A DNA stretch of 64,000 nucleotides from Bacteroidota bacterium (GTDB lineage: Bacteria; Bacteroidota; Bacteroidia; Cytophagales; Cyclobacteriaceae), in contig JAFDYV010000004.1 of the NCBI GenBank assembly GCA_018267275.1, positions 62,001 through 126,000 on the forward strand, written 5' to 3'. Shown here in pieces: positions 9,053 through 18,755 of the stretch. The stretch's first letter is position 1; each line of letters starts with the position of its first letter. The translations under genes and the position numbers were made by a program. Below the pieces are notes generated by a model. It was given only the letters and a program-made list of their open reading frames with translations. It ran no database searches and was not told the origin of the DNA.

Positions 9053-10084
9053 ATGACAAGAATACTAGTGGCCGATGATGAGGCCGATTTGGAAATGCTG
9101 CTGAAGCAGAAGTTTCGCCAGAAAATACGCGAGCAGCAATATGAGTTTATCTTCGCATCCAACGGAAAAGATGCGTTGGAAAAACTCTCAGAAACACCCG
9201 ATATTGATTTTGTGCTCAGCGACATCAACATGCCCGAAATGGATGGGCTTACCTTACTCGGAAAAATTAGCGAGACCCACCCTTTACTGAAAACTGTCAT
9301 GGTCTCCGCGTATGGCGACATGGACAATATTCGCACAGCGATGAACCGTGGTGCCTTTGATTTTATTACCAAGCCTGTGAACTTTGATGACCTCTCGCTC
9401 ACAATCGAAAAAACAATCAAGCACGTAGGTCAAATTCGCGACACTATCAAAGCCGTGAAGGAAAACAACATTTTAAAAATGTACGTGGACCAAAATGTGC
9501 TCAACTTCATGGGTAGCCGCGAGTTTGAGACATCTATCATGGCCAATGAAACCATCGAGGCCACCGTGGCATTTATCGACATCTGCGGTTTCACCGCCAT
9601 CAGCGAAAAAGAGAAACCGGATACTGTGGTGGAGCTACTCAATCTCTATTTCGATGTAATCGTTAAAGAAATAATTGCACAGCAGGGCACTGTAGATAAG
9701 TTTATGGGAGATTGTGTGATGGCAGTCTTTAAAGGTAGCTATCATTTGGATCGGGCCATTGATGCGGCTTTATCCATTCGAAACAAACTTGAAATGTTGC
9801 CTGCTAAATCCAGTTTTTTGCCAAAGGTTGCCATTGGCATCAACAGCGGTGAAATGATTTCCGGAAACATTGGCTCGACTACCTTGAAGCGGCTGGACTT
9901 TACCGTAATCGGTGATGTGGTAAACACGGCCCAAAGATTGCAAACCATTGCCGAAGACGGCCAAATTGTAATCAGCGAATCATGCTTTCAAAAAGTTAGT
10001 CAGTCGTTCAACTGCAAGGCAGTGGGCGACTTCAATCTCAAAAACAAGCAAGCAGCCATTCAGGTTTACGAGGTATTGAACTAG
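9053..10084 (+). CDS. Response regulator with class III adenylate cyclase output
   Basis: 343 residues. Residues 1-120 are a receiver domain (D8/D9, phospho-acceptor D57, K108), 120-160 a linker helix, and 165-343 a class III nucleotide cyclase domain. Metal-binding aspartates are D176 (FIDICGFT) and D220 (DKFMGD). K217 and T284 (FTVIGD) fit the ATP-selecting positions, and N291 and R295 (VVNTAQRL) are the transition-state residues, so an active adenylate cyclase making cAMP is predicted. Phosphorylation by the upstream kinases would control cAMP output. It converges with the TIR-HD gene, 13 bp away, whose HD domain could in principle degrade a nucleotide signal; that link is inference. Confidence 0.93.
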   Translation: MTRILVADDEADLEMLLKQKFRQKIREQQYEFIFASNGKDALEKLSETPDIDFVLSDINMPEMDGLTLLGKISETHPLLKTVMVSAYGDMDNIRTAMNRGAFDFITKPVNFDDLSLTIEKTIKHVGQIRDTIKAVKENNILKMYVDQNVLNFMGSREFETSIMANETIEATVAFIDICGFTAISEKEKPDTVVELLNLYFDVIVKEIIAQQGTVDKFMGDCVMAVFKGSYHLDRAIDAALSIRNKLEMLPAKSSFLPKVAIGINSGEMISGNIGSTTLKRLDFTVIGDVVNTAQRLQTIAEDGQIVISESCFQKVSQSFNCKAVGDFNLKNKQAAIQVYEVLN

Positions 10085-10097
10085 TCTTATGGCCCTA

Positions 10098-12686
10098 CTA
10101 TTTCTTTTTTAATTGCTCAACAATTTCATTAAGTCTTTGTTGCTTGCCAGTCTCTCGATTGCCTTTTGAATATTCAGTATGATAACGGTGCCCCTGCAAA
10201 AAAGTGCGCTGTACCAAGTTCCATTCGCGTTCATTCTCCACTACGCCAGCTTGCATCATTTCTTGAAATAGCTTGTTGCTGATTTCAAAAAAATCATCAC
10301 GCCCCAAATAATCCAAATCGGCATCGCACAGAATTTTCTCCAAAAGGGTTTGAGGAGACTGTGGCAACTTAGTCGCCAAAATCATGTTGGCAATCGTTTC
10401 AATTTGAATTGTGTCAAAACCGAATTGCGGCAATAACTCCCTCACCATCTTGGCACCACGCGCTTCGTGTTCTTTCGCTCCGTGTATAAAACCAATATCA
10501 TGTAGGAGTGCCGCTAGTTGTATCAATTTCTTTTCTTCTGGGCTTACGGATTCCTGCTCGGCAATTCGCTGTGCAGCTTGTGCAACGTCACGTACGTGAG
10601 CAATATTGTGATAAGGAAGTTGCGGCATTTCTCGCTCAAGCCAATCATTGATTTTTTTCACGGCATCTTGAAAATCGCCCGTAGCCTTCTCCGACAAGTG
10701 CTTCAACAGCGGATCTACCTGTATCCAAATCAAGTCGACATCGTTAGTCGCTCGTGCGCGAGCCAACCAATCTTGCGCCAGCTTCAAATTGCCCAATCCT
10801 GCGTAAGCGTAAACCAAATAAATGTTTACGCCTTTCTCATTCGCGTTGCTGCGCACCAACAATTCATCAACAAGGTTTTTCGATTTTTCTTCTTCGCCTA
10901 CCTGATGAAGAGCAACTGCCAAATTTGCGACCATGGAGGGCGGACGCACAGCGTTGAGCAACAAGCCCATTTCTAATTTCTCTGCCGCCTCGTTTGGCTT
11001 ACCCATCTTCAACAAAATTCTGCCCCAATAATCAAATAACCTCTGAGAAGCTGGGTACATCTGTTGGGCCTCAGATAAAGTGCTCAGCGCACAATCAAAT
11101 TGTCCGGTAACATAATAGCCAATCACCAGTTGGTTGAAATAGCCCATACTCAATGGCTCAATCGCCTTGCCTTTGTTGAGCCATTGGGCAGCTTCTTCAA
11201 ACCGCGAGGTCATATGCAACAAATAACAATAGCTATAAATCGCGAGTGCGTTGTTGGGGTTCAACTCAATAGAGCGAATCAAATTCCTCTCTGCGGAGGC
11301 AAAATCTTTGTTAATGAAGAAATCCAAAAATGCTTTGGTGAGGTAATCATTGTCTGAAGGGCCACCTTGCCAAGCCTTTGCCAAAAATTCATCGATGTAG
11401 GTTTTTGCTTCTAAGGGTGAGAGGTCGCCATTCCAACTCATGCGCGCTGAATACGAACTGGCCAGATAAGAATATGCCTCCCGAAAATTAGCATCAAGGA
11501 CAACTGCCTTTTTGAAATATTCGGTGGCGGTACGATAACCTTCTACGCTCCATTGGTTGTAGGCGTGGCGGCCTTTCAAAAACAAATCGTAAGCCTCATA
11601 ATTCTTGGTTGGCACGACTTCGGCTTTTTTTTGCTTGCTCTCACTGGCGTTCAACTCATTTGCAACTGCTTCGGCAACACGGTCTTGCACCTCAAATAAA
11701 TCGTCTAAGCTCTCGTTGAATACTTTTGTCCACAGTCGCGCATCGGTGCCCGGGTCTATCAGTTGCACGCTGATGCGCACTTTCTCCTTATGTACCTGCG
11801 CGCTTCCCTCAATGACAAATTTTGCACCCAGCTCTCTGGCAATTTCAGGCACAGCCTTGCCGGAATTTTTGTAGCGGGCAATAGAAGTGCGTGAAATAAC
11901 ACGGAGGGTAGAATTGAGCGCTAGCTGGTTGAGAATGTTTTCGGTGATGCCATCAGCAAAATACTCTTGTGCAACATCTTGCGATAAATTGGTAAAAGGC
12001 AATACAGCAATCGACTTGTTTAACGACTCGGCTTTTTCAGCGACAGCTTCTAAGGCTGGCTTTTTTGAAACTACCACATCGCGCTTGCCCGGGTTGCGCA
12101 TACCATTGGTGACTTCTTTAATGGCATTAGCCACCTTGTTAATTTGATCGCGATAAAATAGTCGGTTAAAATTCTCCTCGCGCTTGTCGCTCGCATGCAA
12201 GGGCCGATTTACCCCGGCCGATTTAAAAATAAACTCTACCGCGCGAAGCGCACCGCCCAGTTCTTTTTCCAAAATTGCCTGATCCTCGGCATCAAGGTCG
12301 TGGATTTTTATCGGCAATATGCGGCTGGCTACATTGCCATTGCTCAACCGAATATCTCGCCCGAGCGGATCTTCTTTGGCTAGCTTATTAAATACACAAA
12401 ACTCATGTTGCCAAGCGAAGCTCTTGGTATCGCAATAAGTTTGCGAAATGATTGGCATAAACACCAAACTCTTAAGTTTTGCTTCCAGGCTCTTGTCTAC
12501 GCTGTGGGTCTCCAGTAAACCGTCATACGAATTGCTGTCAAAATAAACGCTGATGTCCTCCTTAAAAGTAGCCCCAATTTCGCGTCTTAGGTTCGCGACA
12601 AAGTCGGTAACCCATCCATCGTACTTGTTGTCTTTGTGGCGGTACGAGATGAACACATCGTACTCGTAATTGGGGAGTAAAGCCAT
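10098..12686 (-). CDS. TIR - TolB-like - TPR - HD domain protein
   Basis: 862 residues from the ATG at 12686, chosen because the paralogue at 12996 starts at the matching point (MASILSGYEYDVF versus MALLPNYEYDVF); an in-frame ATG 18 codons upstream (12740) is possible. Order: TIR domain about 6-165 (YDVFISYRHKD; Glu in FAWQHEF, E95, at the NADase position); a TolB/FlgO-like domain about 225-345 (SIAVLPFTNLSQD, FVIEGSAQ) as found in cyclase-linked TPR proteins; TPR repeats about 360-680; an HD phosphohydrolase domain about 690-800 (YHNIAHVRDV, LLHDIGF with H729-D730, CDADLDYLGRDD). TIR domains of this kind often cleave NAD; the HD domain could hydrolyse a nucleotide or other phosphoester. Activity and substrate are unproven. 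It is divergent from the TIR-nSTAND operon and converges on the adenylate cyclase gene. Confidence 0.88.
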   Translation of the reverse strand: MALLPNYEYDVFISYRHKDNKYDGWVTDFVANLRREIGATFKEDISVYFDSNSYDGLLETHSVDKSLEAKLKSLVFMPIISQTYCDTKSFAWQHEFCVFNKLAKEDPLGRDIRLSNGNVASRILPIKIHDLDAEDQAILEKELGGALRAVEFIFKSAGVNRPLHASDKREENFNRLFYRDQINKVANAIKEVTNGMRNPGKRDVVVSKKPALEAVAEKAESLNKSIAVLPFTNLSQDVAQEYFADGITENILNQLALNSTLRVISRTSIARYKNSGKAVPEIARELGAKFVIEGSAQVHKEKVRISVQLIDPGTDARLWTKVFNESLDDLFEVQDRVAEAVANELNASESKQKKAEVVPTKNYEAYDLFLKGRHAYNQWSVEGYRTATEYFKKAVVLDANFREAYSYLASSYSARMSWNGDLSPLEAKTYIDEFLAKAWQGGPSDNDYLTKAFLDFFINKDFASAERNLIRSIELNPNNALAIYSYCYLLHMTSRFEEAAQWLNKGKAIEPLSMGYFNQLVIGYYVTGQFDCALSTLSEAQQMYPASQRLFDYWGRILLKMGKPNEAAEKLEMGLLLNAVRPPSMVANLAVALHQVGEEEKSKNLVDELLVRSNANEKGVNIYLVYAYAGLGNLKLAQDWLARARATNDVDLIWIQVDPLLKHLSEKATGDFQDAVKKINDWLEREMPQLPYHNIAHVRDVAQAAQRIAEQESVSPEEKKLIQLAALLHDIGFIHGAKEHEARGAKMVRELLPQFGFDTIQIETIANMILATKLPQSPQTLLEKILCDADLDYLGRDDFFEISNKLFQEMMQAGVVENEREWNLVQRTFLQGHRYHTEYSKGNRETGKQQRLNEIVEQLKKK

Positions 12687-12995
12687 GCTACGAATATACT
12701 TTTTAAATTCAAAAGTTTTGATTGCCCGAAGATTAATCATTTAGGTTTGAAAGTTGAAGTCTTCACACAAGAGCTTAGTTTGAGAAGCCGTATCGGGGAC
12801 ATGTCAGCTCATCCTAATATGTTGTCACGGATGGTTAACCGAACTAATTAATTCTTAGATAAACCGGTAGTCTTGGAAAGAATATTAAAAAAATATGAAC
12901 AGGATTGCACCTTCCGTTCCCGACACATAAGATTCTTGTTGATTTCGAGTGGATTTTTTTGTAAAATTAGAGCCTGAACCTAAACTTCTGTCTGA

Positions 12996-14597
12996 ATGGC
13001 TTCAATTCTCTCGGGCTACGAGTATGATGTATTCGTTAGCTATCGGCACAATGACAATAAATATGACGGCTGGGTAAGTGAATTTGTTGAAAAGCTTAAA
13101 CAAGAGTTGGATGCAACCTTGAAAGACAAGCTTACAGTGTACTTTGACAGGAACCGTCAAGAAGGTTTGCTGGATGTGCATCAAGTGCACGAATCGCTCC
13201 AGGGAAAAATAAAATCACTCATTTTCATCCCCATTGTTTCGCAGACCTACTGTGATGTCAATTCTTTTGCTTGGAAAAATGAGTTCCTCACGTTCTTAAA
13301 CGAAGCCGATCGCGACAGTATCGGCAAAACAGTACGCACCACTTCAGGAAATGTGATCAGTAGAGTACTTCCAATTAAGATTCACGATATTGAACCAGAT
13401 GATGTGCGGCTGTTGGAGCGTGAGTTGGGCGGCATTATGCGGTCCATTGATTTTATTTATCAGGATGCGGGCGTCAACCGCCCACTGCGGTCGAAAGACG
13501 ATGATTTATCTGGTGCGCAGACGCGCCTGCTGTTTCGTAATCAAATCAACAAGGTTGCCAACTCCATCAAAGAAGTTGTTTCGGGAATTAAGATGGCAAG
13601 CAAGGCTGATCCCAAGCCAACCTCAGCTCACTCGCTGACACTCGACAAGCCCCTGACTACTGGAAGCATTTCAACTTCATTGCCCCCAGGTATTAAAGTG
13701 CACGTTATTGACAGAAGCAAGCCTACGATTTTTTTGGCGTGGACGAGCAGCGAGCTAAAAGCGCAGCGTGAAGAAATGGCACTGGTGCTGCAAAAAGCGG
13801 GCTTCAGTGTATTACCTTCAACCGACTGCCCCGCTGATGATGAGGAATTCAAAACTCGCGTAGCTGAAAATCTGGCGAAATGCTCGTGCTCATTGCATAT
13901 TCTTGGAAACGAATTCGGAAGACGTTTTGAAGTAGATAGCGAAGTGTCGTTTCCACAATATCAATTAAACGAGGTAAAGAAGTTAGTGGAGCCTGCCTCG
14001 TCTGAGTTTCAAAGTTTTATTTGGAATGTGAACAATCCGGCCAAACCGGTCAATGCCTCTCAACAAGAGTTCATTCGCAGCATTCGAAATAACATCACCC
14101 GCAACATGATGTTCAGCAACAGCGCAGGTGCTATGCAACTGGTGGACGACATTCGCGTGGTGATGATGAAAGAAGAGGTGAAGTTGTTTGACAGCAAAGA
14201 CACTGATATATTTTTTATTTTCAATCAGCAAGATGAAAGCGATGCTGGTCGGATTACAGATTTAATCAGCGAATACTATCCCATTGAAACGCTGAACATC
14301 ATGCCTGATGGAGATGAATCCTATCGCGAAAAATCGGCCCAGCAAATTCCTAAAAGTAAACTGGCCGTGGTGTATTTTAAATACGCAGCAGACTGGGCTA
14401 TCCCTTTTGTCAAACAAATCTGGAAAGAAATTGGCGGTGCATCTTCACCAACTCAAATCATGCTGGTGGGCGAAAACGACCCGGCCACCAACGCCTCACG
14501 AGTTTTCAAAGCGCCCAAAGTGGTCTCCAGCATCGTACCGAAAGAAGAAGTGCCCGAAGAAGTGAAAAAGGTTTACGTAAAAGTAGTTCAACTCTAA
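12996..14597 (+). CDS. TIR domain protein with two further TIR-like Rossmann modules
   Basis: 533 residues in three parts. Residues 8-165 are a TIR domain closely matching that of the divergent TIR-HD protein (YDVFVSYRHND, SFAWKNEF with E96 at the NADase Glu position, VLPIKIHD). Residues about 243-390 begin IFLAWTSSELKAQREEM, a DUF4062/TIR-like opening seen in STAND-associated proteins. Residues about 402-500 begin TDIFFIFNQQDES and look like a third small Rossmann module. Only the first has a clear catalytic Glu. It is the first gene of the operon, 13 bp before an nSTAND gene, so it is probably the effector or adaptor switched by that NTPase. The gene is preceded by a 255-bp divergent intergenic region. 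Confidence 0.85.
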   Translation: MASILSGYEYDVFVSYRHNDNKYDGWVSEFVEKLKQELDATLKDKLTVYFDRNRQEGLLDVHQVHESLQGKIKSLIFIPIVSQTYCDVNSFAWKNEFLTFLNEADRDSIGKTVRTTSGNVISRVLPIKIHDIEPDDVRLLERELGGIMRSIDFIYQDAGVNRPLRSKDDDLSGAQTRLLFRNQINKVANSIKEVVSGIKMASKADPKPTSAHSLTLDKPLTTGSISTSLPPGIKVHVIDRSKPTIFLAWTSSELKAQREEMALVLQKAGFSVLPSTDCPADDEEFKTRVAENLAKCSCSLHILGNEFGRRFEVDSEVSFPQYQLNEVKKLVEPASSEFQSFIWNVNNPAKPVNASQQEFIRSIRNNITRNMMFSNSAGAMQLVDDIRVVMMKEEVKLFDSKDTDIFFIFNQQDESDAGRITDLISEYYPIETLNIMPDGDESYREKSAQQIPKSKLAVVYFKYAADWAIPFVKQIWKEIGGASSPTQIMLVGENDPATNASRVFKAPKVVSSIVPKEEVPEEVKKVYVKVVQL

Positions 14598-14610
14598 CAA
14601 CTTATTTGTC

Positions 14611-17600
14611 ATGGAGGAAACTGCTATTTGCCCCTACACCGGACTTCGCCCGTTTACCGAAGACGAATCGCTTTATTTTAAAGGTCGAGATGAGCATATT
14701 ACGCAAGCCACGAACCAACTAGCGAAGAATAAGTTCATCATGCTCACGGGCGCCTCAGGCGATGGTAAGTCATCGCTGGTCTATGCCGGTATTATTCCCA
14801 ATGCCAAAGCCGGATTTTTGCGCTCGCAATTTTCCAATTGGGTGGTGGCCGACTTCCGGCCCGAACGCAATCCATTAGGTAATTTAAGTCATGCGTTAGC
14901 GAAGCAGCTTGGCATCGCCAATGAAAATACGGTGCGCACGGAGTTGAGTCATGGTTTCTCAGCACTGGTGGATGTATACAAAGCCTCGCCTCTTTATTTA
15001 GATACAGTAGAAGAAGATTTTAGCACACTCGATGATCAGCAAAAATCCAAACGCAAGCGCAGTGCAGCCAATTTGATTCTCATTGCCGATCAGTTTGAAG
15101 AATTTTTCACCAACCCAGAGAACTTCCATAAAGGCGTTCCCTCGCAAGAGGCAAATCTCGTGACCAATCTATTGTTGGAAACGGCTCGTATTGCGTTGGA
15201 AGAAAACCTCCCGATCTACGTGATCATTACTATGCGGTCGGATTTCATTGGGCAGTGTGCGGCTTTCCGTGGTTTGCCGGAAGCGATTGGATTTTCGCAA
15301 TTCTTTGTGCCGCGGTTGAACCGCGCTCAGTTGCAAGAGGTGATTGAAGAACCCGCTATGCTGAGCGGGAATAGAATTTCACGAAGGTTAACGGAGCGCC
15401 TGATTCATGACATGGTGGAGGGAACGGATCAGCTTCCTATTCTGCAACATGCGCTCAATCAAATCTGGAAAATGGCCGATGAAGGCCAGGCCGAAATGGA
15501 TTTGATGCAATACGCCATGGTGGGCGGTATGAACGGAGACGACCTACCGGGAGATGATGGAAAAAAATTCAAACAATGGTTTTGTGGTTTGCCACAAAAG
15601 ATACAAGCCTGCTACCACCAACCGAATTTGCAAAACGTGCTAAACACGCACGCAAACAAACTCTACACGTATGCTGCCGAAACAGCCAAAGCAAAATACA
15701 ACCTTGCCCTTTCGGAAGACGATGCGCACTTTATTATTGAGACCGCCTTTAAGTGCCTGACTAAAATCGACAACAGTCGTGCTGTGCGCAACCGCATGAC
15801 GTTGAGTGAGATTACGGCCATCATCAACCAACCTCATCTTGATCACAAAAAAGTAGATCAGGTGCTTTCTGTTTTCCGCGAGCCGGGCAACACACTACTG
15901 CGACCCTTTTTAGATGAAGTGCCGGAGTTGAGCGAAAGTTCGGTGTTGGACATTACGCACGAAAGCTTGATCCGCAATTGGGAAAACCTCAGCCAATGGG
16001 CGAGGGATGAATTCAACAGTTACACCACGTATCTGGATTTTAGTCAACAGATGAACCGCTGGGTGGAAAGCGATAAATCAAATTCATTTTTGCTTTACAT
16101 TGGGCCGCTCACCTTTTTTGAGAATTGGTTTGAAAAAGTAAAACCCAACACCGAGTGGATTGCCCGCTACTTGGGCGAAGAACTTGACCACGAACAGCGG
16201 CAGGCAAAAGCCGCGGCCATCTTACAAAACGCAAACGAGTTTTTGCAGCGAAGCGCACGCAAACACCGCGTCACTCGTGCGGTGATGAAGTATGGGCCGC
16301 GCAAGATTGCAGCCGCTCTGGCGGTGGTAGCACTCGTGGGTTTGAGCTCGTTTGCGTTTAAGACCTACTTGGACAGGCGAAATAGTGCGGTGCTCAATCG
16401 CATCAAAGAAGAATCTATTCGATTGGTGAATAATCCAAAACTTGCTTTTGCTGAGCGAGCATCATTTGTTGACGAGCAACTGCGATCAAATATTACAACC
16501 ATACCTTGGGTAATTGATCAAATCAAGGACCCGCTCCAAAAAATTGAAATGGCCAATGGCATTACAACCTCATTAATTTTTGAAGGACGGACAGAACCTG
16601 CGCGTGAAATTGCGCAAGGCATTGCCATTACCGATAGCTTACTGTCTAGTTTTAAAGTTGACTTTAACAATAGCAAGCAATTTTCCGACTATCTAAAGTA
16701 TTTAAACGAATGGCGCGCCACATTAGCTCTGGCGTACTTTTATAACCCAACAGATGCTCTACTAAAGCTACAAGAAGAGAATGCCAGGCGCTCGGCTGAG
16801 GCGGTTCTCACTATCTTGCGCCAAACGAATTCAAAATTTGAAGATGTACTTAATTTCTCCTTGACGTTAGAGAACGCCCTTAACTTCAATCGATTTTCTT
16901 CTACAGAGTTGGACAGTATCATTCATTCACTTTCCCCTTTTGAAGAAGGCGAAAAAAATGAATGGGTGACCACACACTTCAAACGCGATCAATTGCTCAT
17001 TCGTGGTTACCAAGGATATGGATTTAATTTCAATGGCTTATACCAAGAGTTAGCCAGCTTGTATGCCGCACATGGTAATGTTGATAAAGCATTGCAAGCC
17101 ATTGACACATTGCTGACATACAACGAGTCATATTACCAGCGCGACTACGCGACTATGCTCGATAATGCCACTAACATCGCTGCTATCTTTTACCGAAGTC
17201 AACAGATCGATCAGTTAGATGCCTTTGTAAAGGGTTATTGCCTTCGCAAAAAAACAACTGAGTTGGAGTTCTACCACAGACTTTTGGCACGTTCGCAGCC
17301 TTACCAACTCACGCGCAATACGGGGTATCAAAATTTCTGGACAGAATCCCAAAACCTGAACCTGCTCTATGGAGAGGAGGCTCAAATGCATTTCTTTTTT
17401 GACAAATTCGCCACGGTTGCAACAAGATTAAAAGAGGAAGATCAGCGGAACTTTGAATTGGCCATTGCTTACAAACATGAAGGCATAACTTTGGCGCACC
17501 ACGCTGAAGTGGCAAGCAGGAAGTTTGATCAGCAGAAAGTTTTTGGCTTGTACGCAAAAAGCGTAGCGCATTTCAAAAAAGTAAGCACCCCTTATTTGAA

Positions 17601-18651
17601 TGAAAGCATAGAGCAAATAGGAAGTTCAGGCGTGGACGTGATTTCTGCACCTAGAAAAAATCTATACCTATTCCCAGATGAAGTGTTTCCTTTCAATCCC
17701 CATGGTGCTCGTGATTTTCATTGGAACTACATGTCCATGAGTTTCATTGACTACTTAATTGATGAAAAATTGTTTGGTCCTTTTTATGAACCCGTCAATC
17801 ATCTAAAATTGATCGAAACTTGGTTGGGCGAATATCATGCTCATGCTTTTGCTGGCGATATTTTTATGCGCAAACATGCCCACCCAACCTCGCTGGCCAA
17901 ACTGGCTACAGCACTCGAAAAAATCCAAGCTGCTGACAAGATAGATATGAATCTTTTGTACTTGTACTTAGGATATTATGCGCAGGAGAGTAATGATTCG
18001 AAAACTGCATTGGAGTATTATTCGAAACTGCATGTCGAGAACTTTGGCACTAACCTTCGCAATAAAATCCTAGCGGGCTACTTCAATTCTAACTCCTTTA
18101 AGATGATTGCCAAGGCATTCGCCTGCCTTAGCGAAAACAACCGCGATGAGGCGAAAGCAATTCTTAGTTTCTTTAAGAAGCCGGCCAATCGATCATCGTT
18201 ATATGCCTTTGCTGCGCGCGATTTTACAGTTAAAAAATTGGACGAAAAGCAAGTGCAAGCATTAGTAGATTCTGCATTTGCAGAGATGGCTAGAATTGAA
18301 AGCTTGAATTCACCACGCCCCAACCGCGGTAAGATTGCTGTGAGTCTAATCACACGCGACCCGTCTGACGAGTCGATTCAACAAGCCAAAGGCATTATCA
18401 AAAATCTTCCTTTGAAATTTATTTGGCTACAGCGTATTTCTAGAGCGGTTGCGTACCGAGGCAAGTTGTTTGCGGCAACTGAGCTGATTCCTCCAAATAT
18501 TTCAGATAGTGACCGTGAGGAATTTTTGCGAAACATACTGTTGGGTTATCGGCAGCAATCACCGCCATCGCCCGAATGGAAAGAATACGAGGATACTTTT
18601 GCATGGTTTGACAAAACAGATTTTATACCATATGTGGACGAAACGAATTAG
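14611..18651 (+). CDS. nSTAND-type NTPase, membrane anchored (paralogue A)
   Basis: 1346 residues. The N-terminal signature CPYTGLRPF...YFKGRDEHI marks the novel STAND 1 family. Walker A is GASGDGKSS (47-55) and Walker B is LILIADQFEEFF (D160, E163, E164). A winged-helix-like STAND stretch follows, with DITHESLIRNW near residue 450. A single membrane helix lies near 565-587 (ALAVVALVGLSSFAF). Residues 590-1346 are a long, mostly helical region without WD40 repeats, perhaps a sensor of TPR-like helical hairpins. STAND NTPases act as ligand-triggered switches and many protect against phage. The helix suggests a sensor on one side of the inner membrane and the NTPase on the other. It is paralogous to the next gene along its length. 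Confidence 0.85.
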   Translation: MEETAICPYTGLRPFTEDESLYFKGRDEHITQATNQLAKNKFIMLTGASGDGKSSLVYAGIIPNAKAGFLRSQFSNWVVADFRPERNPLGNLSHALAKQLGIANENTVRTELSHGFSALVDVYKASPLYLDTVEEDFSTLDDQQKSKRKRSAANLILIADQFEEFFTNPENFHKGVPSQEANLVTNLLLETARIALEENLPIYVIITMRSDFIGQCAAFRGLPEAIGFSQFFVPRLNRAQLQEVIEEPAMLSGNRISRRLTERLIHDMVEGTDQLPILQHALNQIWKMADEGQAEMDLMQYAMVGGMNGDDLPGDDGKKFKQWFCGLPQKIQACYHQPNLQNVLNTHANKLYTYAAETAKAKYNLALSEDDAHFIIETAFKCLTKIDNSRAVRNRMTLSEITAIINQPHLDHKKVDQVLSVFREPGNTLLRPFLDEVPELSESSVLDITHESLIRNWENLSQWARDEFNSYTTYLDFSQQMNRWVESDKSNSFLLYIGPLTFFENWFEKVKPNTEWIARYLGEELDHEQRQAKAAAILQNANEFLQRSARKHRVTRAVMKYGPRKIAAALAVVALVGLSSFAFKTYLDRRNSAVLNRIKEESIRLVNNPKLAFAERASFVDEQLRSNITTIPWVIDQIKDPLQKIEMANGITTSLIFEGRTEPAREIAQGIAITDSLLSSFKVDFNNSKQFSDYLKYLNEWRATLALAYFYNPTDALLKLQEENARRSAEAVLTILRQTNSKFEDVLNFSLTLENALNFNRFSSTELDSIIHSLSPFEEGEKNEWVTTHFKRDQLLIRGYQGYGFNFNGLYQELASLYAAHGNVDKALQAIDTLLTYNESYYQRDYATMLDNATNIAAIFYRSQQIDQLDAFVKGYCLRKKTTELEFYHRLLARSQPYQLTRNTGYQNFWTESQNLNLLYGEEAQMHFFFDKFATVATRLKEEDQRNFELAIAYKHEGITLAHHAEVASRKFDQQKVFGLYAKSVAHFKKVSTPYLNESIEQIGSSGVDVISAPRKNLYLFPDEVFPFNPHGARDFHWNYMSMSFIDYLIDEKLFGPFYEPVNHLKLIETWLGEYHAHAFAGDIFMRKHAHPTSLAKLATALEKIQAADKIDMNLLYLYLGYYAQESNDSKTALEYYSKLHVENFGTNLRNKILAGYFNSNSFKMIAKAFACLSENNRDEAKAILSFFKKPANRSSLYAFAARDFTVKKLDEKQVQALVDSAFAEMARIESLNSPRPNRGKIAVSLITRDPSDESIQQAKGIIKNLPLKFIWLQRISRAVAYRGKLFAATELIPPNISDSDREEFLRNILLGYRQQSPPSPEWKEYEDTFAWFDKTDFIPYVDETN

Positions 18652-18755
18652 AAAATTGATAGTGAGAACGAATCACTTCAGCATTCAGACTTCTGAATTT
18701 GAATGGAAGTATGAATTGTGATTGATGAATGTTGAAGGTTGAAGATAATAGAACT

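Noticed and set aside
9053..12686. A single operon linking the adenylate cyclase and the TIR-HD gene
   Set aside because: They are on opposite strands and convergent; any link would be functional, not transcriptional.
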